Positions 8,175-17,072 of a stretch of DNA of 64,000 nucleotides are shown here, piece by piece. This stretch comes from Stagnihabitans sp038231395 (lineage in GTDB: Bacteria > Pseudomonadota > Alphaproteobacteria > Rhodobacterales > Rhodobacteraceae). The notes under the pieces are model-generated. The model was not told the origin of the DNA and searched no databases. It was given only the letters and a program-made list of their open reading frames with translations. Numbering within the stretch: position 1 is the first letter of the stretch; each line of letters starts with the position of its first letter. The translations under genes and the position numbers were made by a program. The stretch spans positions 1-64,000 of the forward strand of contig JBBRLL010000006.1 in NCBI GenBank assembly GCA_038231395.1, written 5' to 3'.

Positions 8175-9104
8175 TTGAAAACCCCAACCATCTGCGTCAT
8201 CCTCAACGTCGGGTCAGGCAAACCTGATGCCAAATCGCAACCTGAGAGCATTCGCGCAGCCTTTGCCGCTCACGGGGCTGAAATCGCACTGAAAGTGATC
8301 AATGATGCCTCCACACTCGCAACTGAAACAAAGAAATTGCTGGATGAGGGGTATTTGACGATTGTCGCTGGCGGTGGCGACGGAACCATTTGCTCGGTTG
8401 CCCAAAGCCTTTCAGCCGGCAAGACCACAATGGGCATCCTTCCGTTGGGCACGTTCAATTACTTTGCGCGCTCACTGAACATTCCTGCGGAAATCGAGGC
8501 TGCGGCAAAAGTGATCGTGGACGGTCACACAATGCCGCTCAGGGTCGCGACCGTGAACGACCGGATGTTTCTGAACAACGCCAGCCTTGGCGTCTATACG
8601 ACCATTCTGGAGAAACGCGAGGATATCTACCGGCGGTGGGGCCGCAGTCAGATCGCTGCCTATTGGGCCGTAATCGCGACTTTACTGACACTGCGCCGCC
8701 CGATGCGGCTCAGACTGACCGTGGATGGCAAGAGCCGCGACATTCGCTCGCCGCTGGTATTTATCGTGAACAATGCCTTTCAGTTGCAGCAGATGTCGTT
8801 GCAAGGCAAGGAGGAGATCGAAGCCGGTAAACTGGTCGTATTTATCGCTCCGGACACCAACCGGTTGGGCATGATCCGCCTTGCAGTCGCCATCGCGCTT
8901 GGCAGGGGTGCCTCGATGGAGGATTTTGAGATGCTGGGTGGCAAGGACATCATCATCGAAAGTAGCAATCGGGTGCGCCGTGGCACACGCGTCATCGCCA
9001 AGGACGGCGAACGCGAACGAATGCAGGGTCCGTTCCGGTTCTGCGTCGTTCAAAATGCACTGGGCGTCCTTGTCCCTGCCGATCTGGAGTCCGGCACACG
9101 ATGA
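8175..9104 (+). CDS. diacylglycerol kinase-family lipid kinase
   Basis: A 309-aa cytoplasmic or peripheral membrane enzyme with the DAGK/YegS catalytic domain. It has an N-terminal ILNVGSGK loop (residues 9-16), the nucleotide-binding GGGDGT motif (66-71) and LPLGTFNYFARSLNIP, the usual LGTxNxFA segment. It probably phosphorylates a lipid such as diacylglycerol or an analogue; the substrate cannot be read from sequence. Length fits the YegS/BmrU type. Its stop overlaps the start of the metallophosphoesterase by 4 bases (ATGA), so the two genes form a coupled unit. Confidence 0.88.
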   Translation: MKTPTICVILNVGSGKPDAKSQPESIRAAFAAHGAEIALKVINDASTLATETKKLLDEGYLTIVAGGGDGTICSVAQSLSAGKTTMGILPLGTFNYFARSLNIPAEIEAAAKVIVDGHTMPLRVATVNDRMFLNNASLGVYTTILEKREDIYRRWGRSQIAAYWAVIATLLTLRRPMRLRLTVDGKSRDIRSPLVFIVNNAFQLQQMSLQGKEEIEAGKLVVFIAPDTNRLGMIRLAVAIALGRGASMEDFEMLGGKDIIIESSNRVRRGTRVIAKDGERERMQGPFRFCVVQNALGVLVPADLESGTR

Positions 9105-9931
9105 GGCGGCTCGTCCACCTTTCCGATCTGCATTTTGGCCGCGACCGACCCGAAGTGCTGGCCCCCTTGACACAATCCGTCAACGCCTTGACCCCGGATT
9201 TGGTGATCATCTCCGGTGATTTTACGCAGCGCGCAACTGACGAACAATTCATGGAAGCAGCCGCTTTCATCAAGACCCTGAACGCCCCCACCCTTTGCGT
9301 TCCGGGCAACCACGACGTGCCTTTGCACAATCTTTTCATGCGGATTTTCATGCCTTGGCGGCGGTATCGGCGCTGGATCAACGCCGATCTGCACCCGATA
9401 TTTCAAGACGACGAGATCGTTGTGATTGGAGTCAACACGGTCAATCCCTTTGCCTGGCAGTGCGGCTGGTTTCGCTCTCGGGCGATCCAACGCGCGTGCG
9501 CAGCATTTGGCACTTCGGCCGATGGGCGTCGCCACATCGTCGTCGCACATCACCCGTTGGAAAATTCGCCGGGCGACGGAAAATCCTTGATGCGCGGGGC
9601 TGCTACGGGCCTGAGGCGCCTGTCGGAAAGTGGTGTCGATGCGGTCTTGTCCGGTCACTTGCACAGTTGGCGCGCCGATATTTTCGCCTATGTCGAAGGG
9701 CGTTCGTCGGCGTTGCAGGTACATGCCGGCACCAGCCTGTCAAACCGGTTGCGCGGCGAAGTGAACGACTTCAACGTGCTCGACGTCGGGAAGGATCGTC
9801 TGAGCGTGACCCGGCAGGCCTTTTCAGACAGTGCAGCGGCTTTTGAAGTGATCAGAGCGGTGACCTTCGTGAAGACGACTGAAGGCTGGAAATCCGACAA
9901 AACGGTCAGCGTGGCGGGCCGGTCAGGATGA
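9101..9931 (+). CDS. calcineurin-like metallophosphoesterase
   Basis: 276 aa with all the dinuclear-metal motifs of the family: SDLHFG (D9, H11), GDFTQR (D40), GNHD (N70, H71), AHHPLEN (H150) and GHLHSW (H186, H188). It resembles the class III cyclic-nucleotide or lipid phosphodiesterase branch. The substrate is unknown. It is translationally coupled to the lipid kinase, and its 3' end overlaps the convergent PAP2 gene by 26 bases. Together the three genes suggest phospholipid or polyprenyl-phosphate turnover, which is inference. Confidence 0.88.
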   Translation: MRRLVHLSDLHFGRDRPEVLAPLTQSVNALTPDLVIISGDFTQRATDEQFMEAAAFIKTLNAPTLCVPGNHDVPLHNLFMRIFMPWRRYRRWINADLHPIFQDDEIVVIGVNTVNPFAWQCGWFRSRAIQRACAAFGTSADGRRHIVVAHHPLENSPGDGKSLMRGAATGLRRLSESGVDAVLSGHLHSWRADIFAYVEGRSSALQVHAGTSLSNRLRGEVNDFNVLDVGKDRLSVTRQAFSDSAAAFEVIRAVTFVKTTEGWKSDKTVSVAGRSG

Positions 9932-10697
9932 CCAGATTGTGCTGATAGTTCGAGGCTAAAAGCGCTACGATCAGGGCTGCAATCACGACGACCCCAACCT
10001 CCGATCTGCGTCGCCATTGCGACAAAGCGGGTGCCAGGTCGTTTGGCGCGCGGCCCCTTTCCGCCAACCAGATGCCCAAAAGTGCCCAAACGGCCCCAAC
10101 CAAAAAGCCGCTCAGCACATCGCTCAGATAATGCACATCAAGAATGAGGCGGCTGATCCCGACCAGAAGGATCGCCGTCACCCCAACTGTGATCGCAATG
10201 CCGGCTGCAGCAATCCGTTCCCGGATGATCAGATACATGATGAACCCGAAAAAGGCGGCGCTGACTGCACTGTGCCCGCTTGGAAAAGAGTAGCTGCTTT
10301 CGCTGTAATAGGCCAACTCCGGCCGCGCCCGGGCAAAGATAGCTTTAAGCGCGTTCACCGAAATCTGGTTGCCCGCCAGTGCCATCCACAAGCTGGCAAC
10401 GTATTGCGACTTCCGGCCGATCCAGAGCATGATCGAAACCGCTGCCGCCATCGCCAGTATGACGCCCCAATTTCCAAAGGCGGTCACGATGCTGAAAAGA
10501 CGCACAAGCGCGGGCGTTCTAAAACTAAAAAGGAGACCAGCAGTTGCCTCATCCAGACGGACGATCACGCCATGACGTGATTCAACCAGAGCTTTGCTGA
10601 GATAAAGTAGCGCAAAAAACCCCAATGCCGCCACGGCTATCGCGATGGGCCAAGCGATGGACCGAGGGTCCGACCAACTATTTTTGAACGACTTCAT
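9906..10697 (-). CDS. PAP2-family membrane phosphatase
   Basis: A 263-aa integral membrane protein with about six helices and the complete three-part acid-phosphatase signature: KAIFARARP (K118-P126), PSGH (139-142) and SRLILDVHYLSD (R183, H189, D193). Such enzymes dephosphorylate phosphatidate, undecaprenyl diphosphate or similar lipids on the outer face of the membrane. The start MKSFKNSW is taken because GAGGG lies 4 bases upstream. The frame extends further up to 10877 but without family character. It is convergent with the phosphoesterase. Confidence 0.85.
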   Translation of the reverse strand: MKSFKNSWSDPRSIAWPIAIAVAALGFFALLYLSKALVESRHGVIVRLDEATAGLLFSFRTPALVRLFSIVTAFGNWGVILAMAAAVSIMLWIGRKSQYVASLWMALAGNQISVNALKAIFARARPELAYYSESSYSFPSGHSAVSAAFFGFIMYLIIRERIAAAGIAITVGVTAILLVGISRLILDVHYLSDVLSGFLVGAVWALLGIWLAERGRAPNDLAPALSQWRRRSEVGVVVIAALIVALLASNYQHNLVILTGPPR

Positions 10698-10926
10698 TTT
10701 GCCCTCGAAAGTTCTACCATCGTCAAACCAAGCAGAAAGGCGTTCAGCTTGCCTCACGAAAGCGAGGTTGCGCTTTATCTTAGGTTGGCCGAGTGCCGCC
10801 ATAAGACACGAGCGATCAGCAGATCGCAGACGATGTCCCGTCTCAATGCGTCCGCCCATGTTTGCCGCGACCGACACGCCCCAGAGTCTGGACCCGTTGC
10901 GGTCTGGTACCGCTCAGCGTGATCAT

Positions 10927-11135
10927 TTAAACCGCTTTTCGCTCAAAGGCCACGGGGCTTTTCCAGCCGAAGGCTGAGTGACGGCTGCGGGGGTTCCTGC
11001 AGCCGTTGATGTTTTCGTAGAGGTCGACTTTGATGTCCCTGCACGTCCACAAGTTGATAGGAAAGACCAGTTTGGCTTTTAGGGATATGAAAAAAGCTCT
11101 CAACGGTCGACTTGTTTCCGGCTCGCGCTTGTAAA
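10927..11135 (-). pseudogene. C-terminal remnant of an IS3-family transposase, frameshifted
   Basis: The reverse strand encodes FFISLKAKLV, then DLYENINGCRNPRSRHSAFG and WKSPVAFE before a TAA. This matches the end of IS3-type OrfB (ESFFxxLKxELV … YIxxxYNRxRRHSALGYxSPxxFE). Just upstream the motif continues in a different frame as GNKSTVESFF, so the fragment carries a frameshift near 11090. The first catalytic aspartates are missing. No terminal inverted repeats were seen. Confidence 0.75.
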
Positions 11136-11183
11136 ATTGGCCTGAAGACAAGCCGAAGCGCATGATATTTTTGTTATGTAAAC

Positions 11184-11198
11184 ATGATGAATCATCAT
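11184..11198. promoter_or_regulatory. candidate operator upstream of chvE
   Basis: A perfect 6-bp inverted repeat with a 3-base spacer, ATGATG-AAT-CATCAT, lies 116 bases before the chvE start in AT-rich DNA. Position and symmetry suit a regulator site for sugar-transport control. No regulator gene is adjacent, so this is only a candidate. Confidence 0.3.
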
Positions 11199-11313
11199 TT
11201 GACGGATATACCATTACTTGACATCAGTTTGCCGGCTGGTGACAGGGGCGACCAAGCTGTGGTCGCCAGCCGGGTTTCAACCGCGCCCGAAGTGCGGTCT
11301 GGGAGGATAAAAA

Positions 11314-12390
11314 ATGAAACTTTCAAGAAGGGCGCTTCTGGCGCTCGGTTCTGCTGCATCCGCGACTGCACTTGTCGGCTTGCCGGCGTTTGCGGCTTCC
11401 AAGGGCACCATTGGCATCTCGATGCCGACCAAATCCTCGACCCGTTGGATCCATGACGGCGAGTCGATGGAAGAACAGTTCAAGGCAGCGGGCTATGACG
11501 TCGACCGGCAATATGCCGAAGACGATATCCCGGCTCAACTGAGCCAGATCGAGAACATGATCACCTCTGGAGTCAAAGCCCTGGTCATTGCGGACATCGA
11601 CGGCACCACCTTGTCGAACGCGCTTGCCAACGCCGCCGCCGCCGGGATCAAGGTCATCGCCTATGACCGCCTGATCCGTCAGTCCAAGGACGTTGACTAT
11701 TACGCCACGTTCGACAACTTCCAGGTAGGTGTTTTGCAGGCCAATTCGCTGGTTGCTGGTCTGAAAGAGCGGTTCCCGGGCGTCAAGCCGTGGAACGTCG
11801 AACTGTTCGGCGGCTCGCCGGACGACAACAACGCCTTCTTCTTCTTTGATGGCGCCATGTCGATCCTGAAGCCGATGATCGACGCGGGCGATATCGCCGT
11901 ACCGTCGGGCCAGATGGACATGAAAGTCTGCGGCACGCTGCGTTGGGATGCGGCTGTCGCTCAGGCCCGCATGGACAACCTTTTGTCGTCCAACTACGCC
12001 GACAAGAAGCTGAACGCCGCGCTGTCGCCCTATGACGGTCTGTCGATCGGCATTCTGTCTTCGGTCAAGGGCGTCGGCTACGGCTCCGGCGACCTGAAGA
12101 TGCCGATCGTCACTGGTCAGGACTGCGAAATTCCGTCGATCAAGTCGATCATCGCGGGCGAGCAGTATTCGTCTGTGTTCAAGGACACCCGCGAACTGGC
12201 CAAGGTCACCGTCAAGATGGTGGATGCGGCGCTGACCGGCGGAACAGTCGAAGTCAACGATAACAAGACCTACGACAACGGCATCAAGATCGTGCCGTCT
12301 TACCTGCTGAAGCCGGTTCCGGTTGACAAGGCCAACTACAGCGACGTTCTTGTGAAGTCTGGCTATTATACAGCAGACCAGCTGAAATAA
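11314..12390 (+). CDS. chvE: ChvE-type multiple-sugar-binding periplasmic protein
   Basis: 358-aa receptor of a sugar ABC transporter. The N-terminus is a signal peptide with twin arginines (MKLSRRALLALGS…LPAFA). The mature part follows Agrobacterium ChvE nearly throughout: GISMPTKSSTRWIHDG, YAEDDIPAQLSQIENM, IADIDGTTLSNAL, IAYDRLIRQSKDVDYYATFD, NVELFGGSPDDNNAFFFFDG, SPYDGLSIGILSS and GYYTADQLK. ChvE binds aldoses such as galactose, glucose, arabinose and xylose, and in Agrobacterium also signals to VirA. A GGGAGGA site precedes the ATG. It is the first gene of chvE-gguA-gguB, separated from gguA by a hairpin. Confidence 0.93.
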   Translation: MKLSRRALLALGSAASATALVGLPAFAASKGTIGISMPTKSSTRWIHDGESMEEQFKAAGYDVDRQYAEDDIPAQLSQIENMITSGVKALVIADIDGTTLSNALANAAAAGIKVIAYDRLIRQSKDVDYYATFDNFQVGVLQANSLVAGLKERFPGVKPWNVELFGGSPDDNNAFFFFDGAMSILKPMIDAGDIAVPSGQMDMKVCGTLRWDAAVAQARMDNLLSSNYADKKLNAALSPYDGLSIGILSSVKGVGYGSGDLKMPIVTGQDCEIPSIKSIIAGEQYSSVFKDTRELAKVTVKMVDAALTGGTVEVNDNKTYDNGIKIVPSYLLKPVPVDKANYSDVLVKSGYYTADQLK

Positions 12391-12414
12391 TGCGCTAAGC
12401 TGCGACTTGCAGGC

Positions 12415-12448
12415 CATGACCGCCGCCGTGCTCCCAGCGGCGGTCATG
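12415..12448 (+). terminator. hairpin between chvE and gguA
   Basis: A perfect 12-bp stem (CATGACCGCCGC / GCGGCGGTCATG) with a 10-base loop lies 25 bases after the chvE stop and has no U-run behind it. Such intercistronic hairpins after a binding-protein gene usually attenuate transcription or protect the 3' end of the receptor mRNA, which lets the receptor outnumber the membrane components. Confidence 0.65.
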
Positions 12449-12494
12449 ATGTCTGTTTTGGCTCCCTTGCAGGAGCAGGAACACGGGGAAACCG

Positions 12495-14024
12495 ATGCCG
12501 ACACTTCTGGAGATGCGGGGGATCACCAAAAAGTTCCCCGGTGTCCGTGCGCTTGACAACGTAACGCTGACGGTTGAGCAGGGCGAAATTCACGCGATTT
12601 GCGGTGAAAACGGCGCGGGAAAATCCACTTTGATGAAAGTGCTGTCGGGTGTCTATCCGATTGGTACCTACGAAGGCGAAATTGTCTATAATGGCGAACC
12701 GCTGGCGCTGAAAGGCATCCGTGACAGCGAAGCCAAGGGCATCATTATCATTCATCAGGAACTGGCGCTGGTGCCGCTTTTGTCGATTGCAGAGAACATG
12801 TTTCTTGGCAACGAAATTGCGGAACGTGGCGTGATCAACTGGCCGCGCGCATTCAAAGCGACGGAGGGCTGGCTGAAAAAGGTCGGGCTGTCGGAGCCTC
12901 CGGGGGCGATTGTCGGCAAGCTTGGCGTCGGCAAACAACAACTGATCGAGATTGCCAAGGCACTGGCCAAGGACGTGCGTCTGCTCATTTTAGACGAGCC
13001 GACCGCCGCTTTGCAGGAAAATGACAGCGAAAAGCTGCTGGACCTGATGCTGGAACTGAAGGCTCAGGGCGTCACCCAGATCATCATCAGCCACAAGCTG
13101 AACGAGATTGCCAAGGTCGCCGACCGGATCACCGTGATCCGCGATGGCGCTGCGGTTTCAACCATTGCCGCCCATGACATCTCGGAAGACCGCATCATCC
13201 GCGATATGGTGGGCCGCGACATGGCGCACCGCTATCCTGAACGCAGCCCCAATCCGGGCGATGTGCTGATGGAGGTGATGAACTGGTCGTGCTGGCATCC
13301 CGAACAGGCCGGTCGGCAAATGATCAAGAATGTGACCCTCAACGTCCGCAAGGGTGAGATTGTCGGCATTGCGGGCCTGATGGGCACCGGGCGCACCGAA
13401 CTTGCGATGTCGATTTTCGGCAAATCCTATGGCAAGGGCCACACGGGCGAGGTGCGCATGGGCGGCAAGGTGGTCGATGTCTCGACCGTTACCAAAGCCA
13501 TTGCCGCCGGGATCTCTTATGTGACCGAAGATCGCAAGGCGCTTGGCCTGATCCTTGAAGAACCCGTCGCCCGCAACATCACGCTGGCCAATCTGGCGGG
13601 CGTGGCCATGCGCGGGGTACTGGACAAGCGGCGTGAAAGTCAGGTGGCCGAGGACTACCGCAAGCAACTGGCCATCCGCACGCCAAGTGTGCTGCAAAAG
13701 GTCGTCAACCTTTCGGGCGGCAATCAACAGAAAGTGGTGCTGTCGAAATGGCTCTTTACCGATCCGCAGGTGCTGATCCTCGACGAGCCCACGCGCGGCA
13801 TCGACGTTGGCGCCAAGTTTGAAATCTATGCGATCATGAAGGATCTGGCCGAACAGGGCCGCGCTATTGTGATGATCAGCTCAGAAATGCCAGAGCTTTT
13901 GGGCATGTGTGACCGCATCTATGTGATGAACGAAGGGCGGATTGTCGGAGAACTGGCGCGCGGCGAGGCGAGCCAGGAAAAGATCATGGGAATGATCCTG
14001 AAGGGTGAAGGGAAGGCTGCGTGA
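12495..14024 (+). CDS. gguA: multiple monosaccharide ABC transporter ATP-binding protein
   Basis: A 509-aa tandem ATPase of the sugar-import class with two ABC domains. The first has Walker A GENGAGKS (about 38-45), a degenerate signature LGVGKQQLIEIAKAL and Walker B LLILDEPTAAL. The second has the degenerate GLMGTGRTE in place of Walker A, the canonical LSGGNQQKVVLSKWL signature and VLILDEPTRGIDVG. This asymmetry is normal for RbsA/MglA/GguA. It lies downstream of chvE, and its TGA overlaps the gguB ATG by one base. It energises import of ChvE-bound sugars. Confidence 0.93.
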   Translation: MPTLLEMRGITKKFPGVRALDNVTLTVEQGEIHAICGENGAGKSTLMKVLSGVYPIGTYEGEIVYNGEPLALKGIRDSEAKGIIIIHQELALVPLLSIAENMFLGNEIAERGVINWPRAFKATEGWLKKVGLSEPPGAIVGKLGVGKQQLIEIAKALAKDVRLLILDEPTAALQENDSEKLLDLMLELKAQGVTQIIISHKLNEIAKVADRITVIRDGAAVSTIAAHDISEDRIIRDMVGRDMAHRYPERSPNPGDVLMEVMNWSCWHPEQAGRQMIKNVTLNVRKGEIVGIAGLMGTGRTELAMSIFGKSYGKGHTGEVRMGGKVVDVSTVTKAIAAGISYVTEDRKALGLILEEPVARNITLANLAGVAMRGVLDKRRESQVAEDYRKQLAIRTPSVLQKVVNLSGGNQQKVVLSKWLFTDPQVLILDEPTRGIDVGAKFEIYAIMKDLAEQGRAIVMISSEMPELLGMCDRIYVMNEGRIVGELARGEASQEKIMGMILKGEGKAA

Positions 14025-15229
14025 TGGCTGACGTGATGGTTCAAAAAAAGAGCGCAGCGGCGGAACAAAAGGGCTTGGGCGCTTTGGGAGGGCGTCTGCG
14101 CGAAAATGGCATGTTGTTGGCACTTGTCGCCATCGTGGTGCTGTTTTCGGTGCTGGTCGGGATGCAGGGCAAGACCTTCCTGCAGCCGCAGAACATCACG
14201 AACATCTTCCTGCAGAACGGCCATGTGATCATTCTGGCACTCGGGATGCTGTTGGTGATCGTTTCTGGCAACATTGATCTGTCTGTCGGTTCGGTCGCGG
14301 CCTTTACCGGCGCAGTGGCGGCGTACCTGACCGTGAAATTGGCGCTGCCGTTCTATGTTGTTATTCCCATGGTGCTGGTGGTCGGCGGCGTGATTGGCGC
14401 GGCTCAGGGCTACTGGGTCGCGTTCTGGCGCATCCCGTCCTTTATCGTGACTTTGGCTGGGATGATGGTGTTTCGCGGTGCGACCCTGTGGCTGTTGGGC
14501 GGCGAAAACATCGGGCCGTTCCCGAATGGCTTTCAGGCGCTGGCCAGCGGCTTTTTGCCGGACCTGTTGGGCATCGGCAAGCCAAACGGGCTGGCCCTTC
14601 TGGTCATCGCCGTAGCGATCGGTGTGCAGTTCTGGCTGGGTCTGCGCGCCCGGGAACGCGATGCAGAGTTTGGCTTGGCGCAAGAGCCCAGGGCGCTTTT
14701 TTATGGCCGCACCGCTATCGTGGCAGCAGGAACGGCCTTTGTCGGCTATCAACTCGCCTATTTCCGCGGCCTGCCAGATGTGTTGGTCGTTCTGGCGGTT
14801 CTGACGGTTCTATATGCCTTTCTGACTGAAAATACAACGCTTGGCCGCCGCATCTACGCCGTTGGTGGCAACGAAAAGGCGGCCAAGCTGTCGGGCATCC
14901 GCACCGACCGATTGGTATTCCTGTGCTTTGTCAACATGGGCATGTTGGCAGCACTGGCAGGGATGGAGGTTACCGCGCGTCTGAATTCGGCCACACCTAA
15001 GGCCGGCACCGGGTTTGAGCTTGACGCCATCGCATCGGTCTTTATCGGCGGTGCGTCAATGACCGGCGGGTCGGGCAAGATTGTCGGTGTTGTGGTCGGC
15101 GCTCTGATCATGGGCGTGATGAACATGGGCATGTCGATCCTTGGCATCGGCATTGAGTTTCAGCAAATGATCAAGGGCCTCGTCTTACTTTCGGCGGTGA
15201 TATTCGACGTCTACAACAAGAACCGTTAA
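14024..15229 (+). CDS. gguB: multiple monosaccharide ABC transporter permease
   Basis: A 401-aa inner-membrane permease with about ten helices and the family segments NVVIILALGMLLVIVSGNIDLSVG-like (here HVIILALGMLLVIVSGNIDL), GRRIYAVGGNEKAAKLSGI and a conserved FIGGASMTGGSGKI loop. It belongs to the BPD_transp_2 family and partners GguA and ChvE. The ATG at 14024 overlaps the gguA stop; a GTG three bases earlier is less likely. In Agrobacterium a gguC gene follows, but here decayed insertion-sequence DNA follows instead. Confidence 0.92.
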   Translation: MADVMVQKKSAAAEQKGLGALGGRLRENGMLLALVAIVVLFSVLVGMQGKTFLQPQNITNIFLQNGHVIILALGMLLVIVSGNIDLSVGSVAAFTGAVAAYLTVKLALPFYVVIPMVLVVGGVIGAAQGYWVAFWRIPSFIVTLAGMMVFRGATLWLLGGENIGPFPNGFQALASGFLPDLLGIGKPNGLALLVIAVAIGVQFWLGLRARERDAEFGLAQEPRALFYGRTAIVAAGTAFVGYQLAYFRGLPDVLVVLAVLTVLYAFLTENTTLGRRIYAVGGNEKAAKLSGIRTDRLVFLCFVNMGMLAALAGMEVTARLNSATPKAGTGFELDAIASVFIGGASMTGGSGKIVGVVVGALIMGVMNMGMSILGIGIEFQQMIKGLVLLSAVIFDVYNKNR

Positions 15230-15560
15230 AGAGGTCTCCTGCAGCTGGATTGGGCCTTTGAAGTCCGTGAAGACCTTGGCGACATCTTTTTGCAGATGAC
15301 CTGTCGTCAGGGCACGGTGCAGAAATCGGCGGATGGGATTAACCGCGTTTATCAAGCGTGGTGGCTGTGAGGCATGAGCAGACCGAACGCACTGAGTTGG
15401 TAGACCCGGAACTGGCCCGCGCATAGCAAAGCGATGAATAGCAGCAGGTCGCTGTGGATCGGTATTGAAGCCCAGATGATTTTGGGCTCGAAGCCGACTG
15501 GCAGGCGAAGGCGACAGCCTATCCATAGCGGGGAGGCGGATCAGAAAACCTTCCGGGGGA
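15230..15560. other. decayed DNA after gguB
   Basis: No intact gene. A frame from the gguB end to TGA near 15370 (…LQLDWAFEVREDLGDIF…) is protein-like but has no start codon. It merges into the IS5-type remnant downstream and may be part of the same decayed insertion. Confidence 0.4.
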
Positions 15561-16165
15561 CGGTTTTCCCGCTGAATGGGCAAACACGCGGTGCAAAACG
15601 CGGCTGGCGCAAGGTCCATCTCGGGAGCGACGAGCAAACGCTGGTGATCAGAACACAGTCGAGGTCACCAGTGGCGACATAGGCGACGCCCATGCCTGCT
15701 GACCTGCTGAGCCAGTTCCCTGCCGATCAGAAGATCGCAAGCGTCACCGCTGGCGGCGCGTATGATATCGGCGAATGCTTTGGTTCCATCGCCGAACAGG
15801 GTGCGGCCTCCGTCATCCAACCCGGCAAGACTGCGCAAGGCCATCTCCGCAGGTGCCGCACCGCGCAACGATGCCCTTGGCTATCGAAATACCTCGGACG
15901 TGCGCTGTGGCGACGAAAAAGCGCCTACCACCGCCGAAGCCGCGTCGAGTCGAGATATTGTGGGGATCAGAAACCGATCCGGGCGACCGTTGTCCCGACG
16001 ATTGGATGCATCGTGTGAACCGACGGTCCGCGACGCGAATCTGCTGGGCCAGCGCCCCATGGCGCGGACCCTCGATTGTCAGGTCGCGGAGTTCCAGTTT
16101 CGTGCTGCTGTCCTGAACGGCTTCACTGCGCTCGGCATCCCCGCCACGGATGTCCCGGGACAAAC
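15560..16165 (+). pseudogene. degenerate IS5-family transposase
   Basis: Fragments of one transposase are recognisable in successive, shifted forward frames: GQTRGAKRGWRKVHLGSDEQ near 15580-15640, DLLSQFPADQKIASVTAGGA then YD from 15695, KYLGRALWRRKSAYHRRSRV then E near 15890-15950, and LLGQRPMARTLDCQVAEFQF then RAAVLNGFTALGIP to about 16150. These match the order of segments in IS5/IS1031-type transposases, including the DGAYD and YHRRSRxE catalytic regions, but with frameshifts and substitutions (AGGAYD instead of ADGAYD). It is not functional. It sits between gguB and tRNA-Ala. Confidence 0.8.
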
Positions 16166-16384
16166 CTGTCCGGAAAGAAGGGGCAGTCCGGCCCTCGACC
16201 GTTATGCGCAACAGAGTCCCCCTCAATGGAGAAGGACATAAATCGCCGATGTGGCCGGACTTTGGCGCAGACTTGGCAACGGTCGCATCAGACCCCCGCG
16301 TTTGAACGAACGTCAGATGTCACAGAATTGTTGCAAAACAGGAGAGCGTGTCCCGCAGGACGCCCTCTAACCCGTTGTTATGAT

Positions 16385-16460
<76 letters not shown>

Positions 16461-16594
16461 GTTCAACCTGCCGATCATTCAATCGGAGACGCTGGGCGCG
16501 TCTTGGCGGCTTAGTATGCGGGGGCGCGGGGGGGTGCAAGAGAAAACTTGCTACTCTGCCGGTTTGACCCAGCCCCACGCCCACAACCAGGTGT

Positions 16595-16930
16595 TTAAAC
16601 TTCTTCTTCGTCGCCCGGGACTTCGGTCAGATCATCCAGCGACACGTTGTCGACGGCGTCTTCCTCCAGAAGCTCATCGTCCAGTTCCGCGTCATCGGCA
16701 GCGCCGGGCGTCAGCAGATCATCGTCGGTGTCCAGATCATCGACCAAAGCGTCATCGTCCTTTTCAGGGGCAACGCGTGCGATGACCGAAGCCGCCATCT
16801 TGCGACGCGCGCTTTCGATATCAACGACTTCGCCCGTGTAAGGGCTGACGATCGGACTGCGGTTCAGGTCATAAAAGCGCTTACCCGTGGTCGGGCAAAT
16901 CCGCTTCGTGCCCCATTCGGCTTTGGGCAT
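16595..16930 (-). CDS. TIGR02300 family protein (FYDLN acid protein)
   Basis: A 111-aa cytoplasmic protein. The basic N-terminal third, MPKAEWGTKRICPTTGKRFY then DLNRSPIVSPYTGE, is the hallmark of this alphaproteobacterial family and looks like half of a zinc-ribbon-type motif. The rest is an extremely acidic tail (DDLDTDDDLL…, …VPGDEEEV). The role is unknown. The upstream frame continues to 17353 without family character, so the start at MPKAEW is taken. It is transcribed toward tRNA-Ala and divergently from the YgjP-like gene. Confidence 0.9.
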   Translation of the reverse strand: MPKAEWGTKRICPTTGKRFYDLNRSPIVSPYTGEVVDIESARRKMAASVIARVAPEKDDDALVDDLDTDDDLLTPGAADDAELDDELLEEDAVDNVSLDDLTEVPGDEEEV

Positions 16931-17072
16931 GGTAATCCTTGCTAGGCTGTGTGCCAGAGAAACGACCGCTTGCCATAGGGCGGGCGCGCTGTCAAAGGCT
17001 TTTCGTTGGGCTGCCGGGTGGTTGTGGCTGAACGGAATCTGGGTATTCTGACACCTCGTTGCAAGAGGTGCC

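Noticed and set aside
4620..10697. Cluster considered as an anti-phage defence island
   Set aside because: No nuclease, helicase, toxin, cyclase or other defence effector is present; the kinase and phosphatases fit lipid metabolism.
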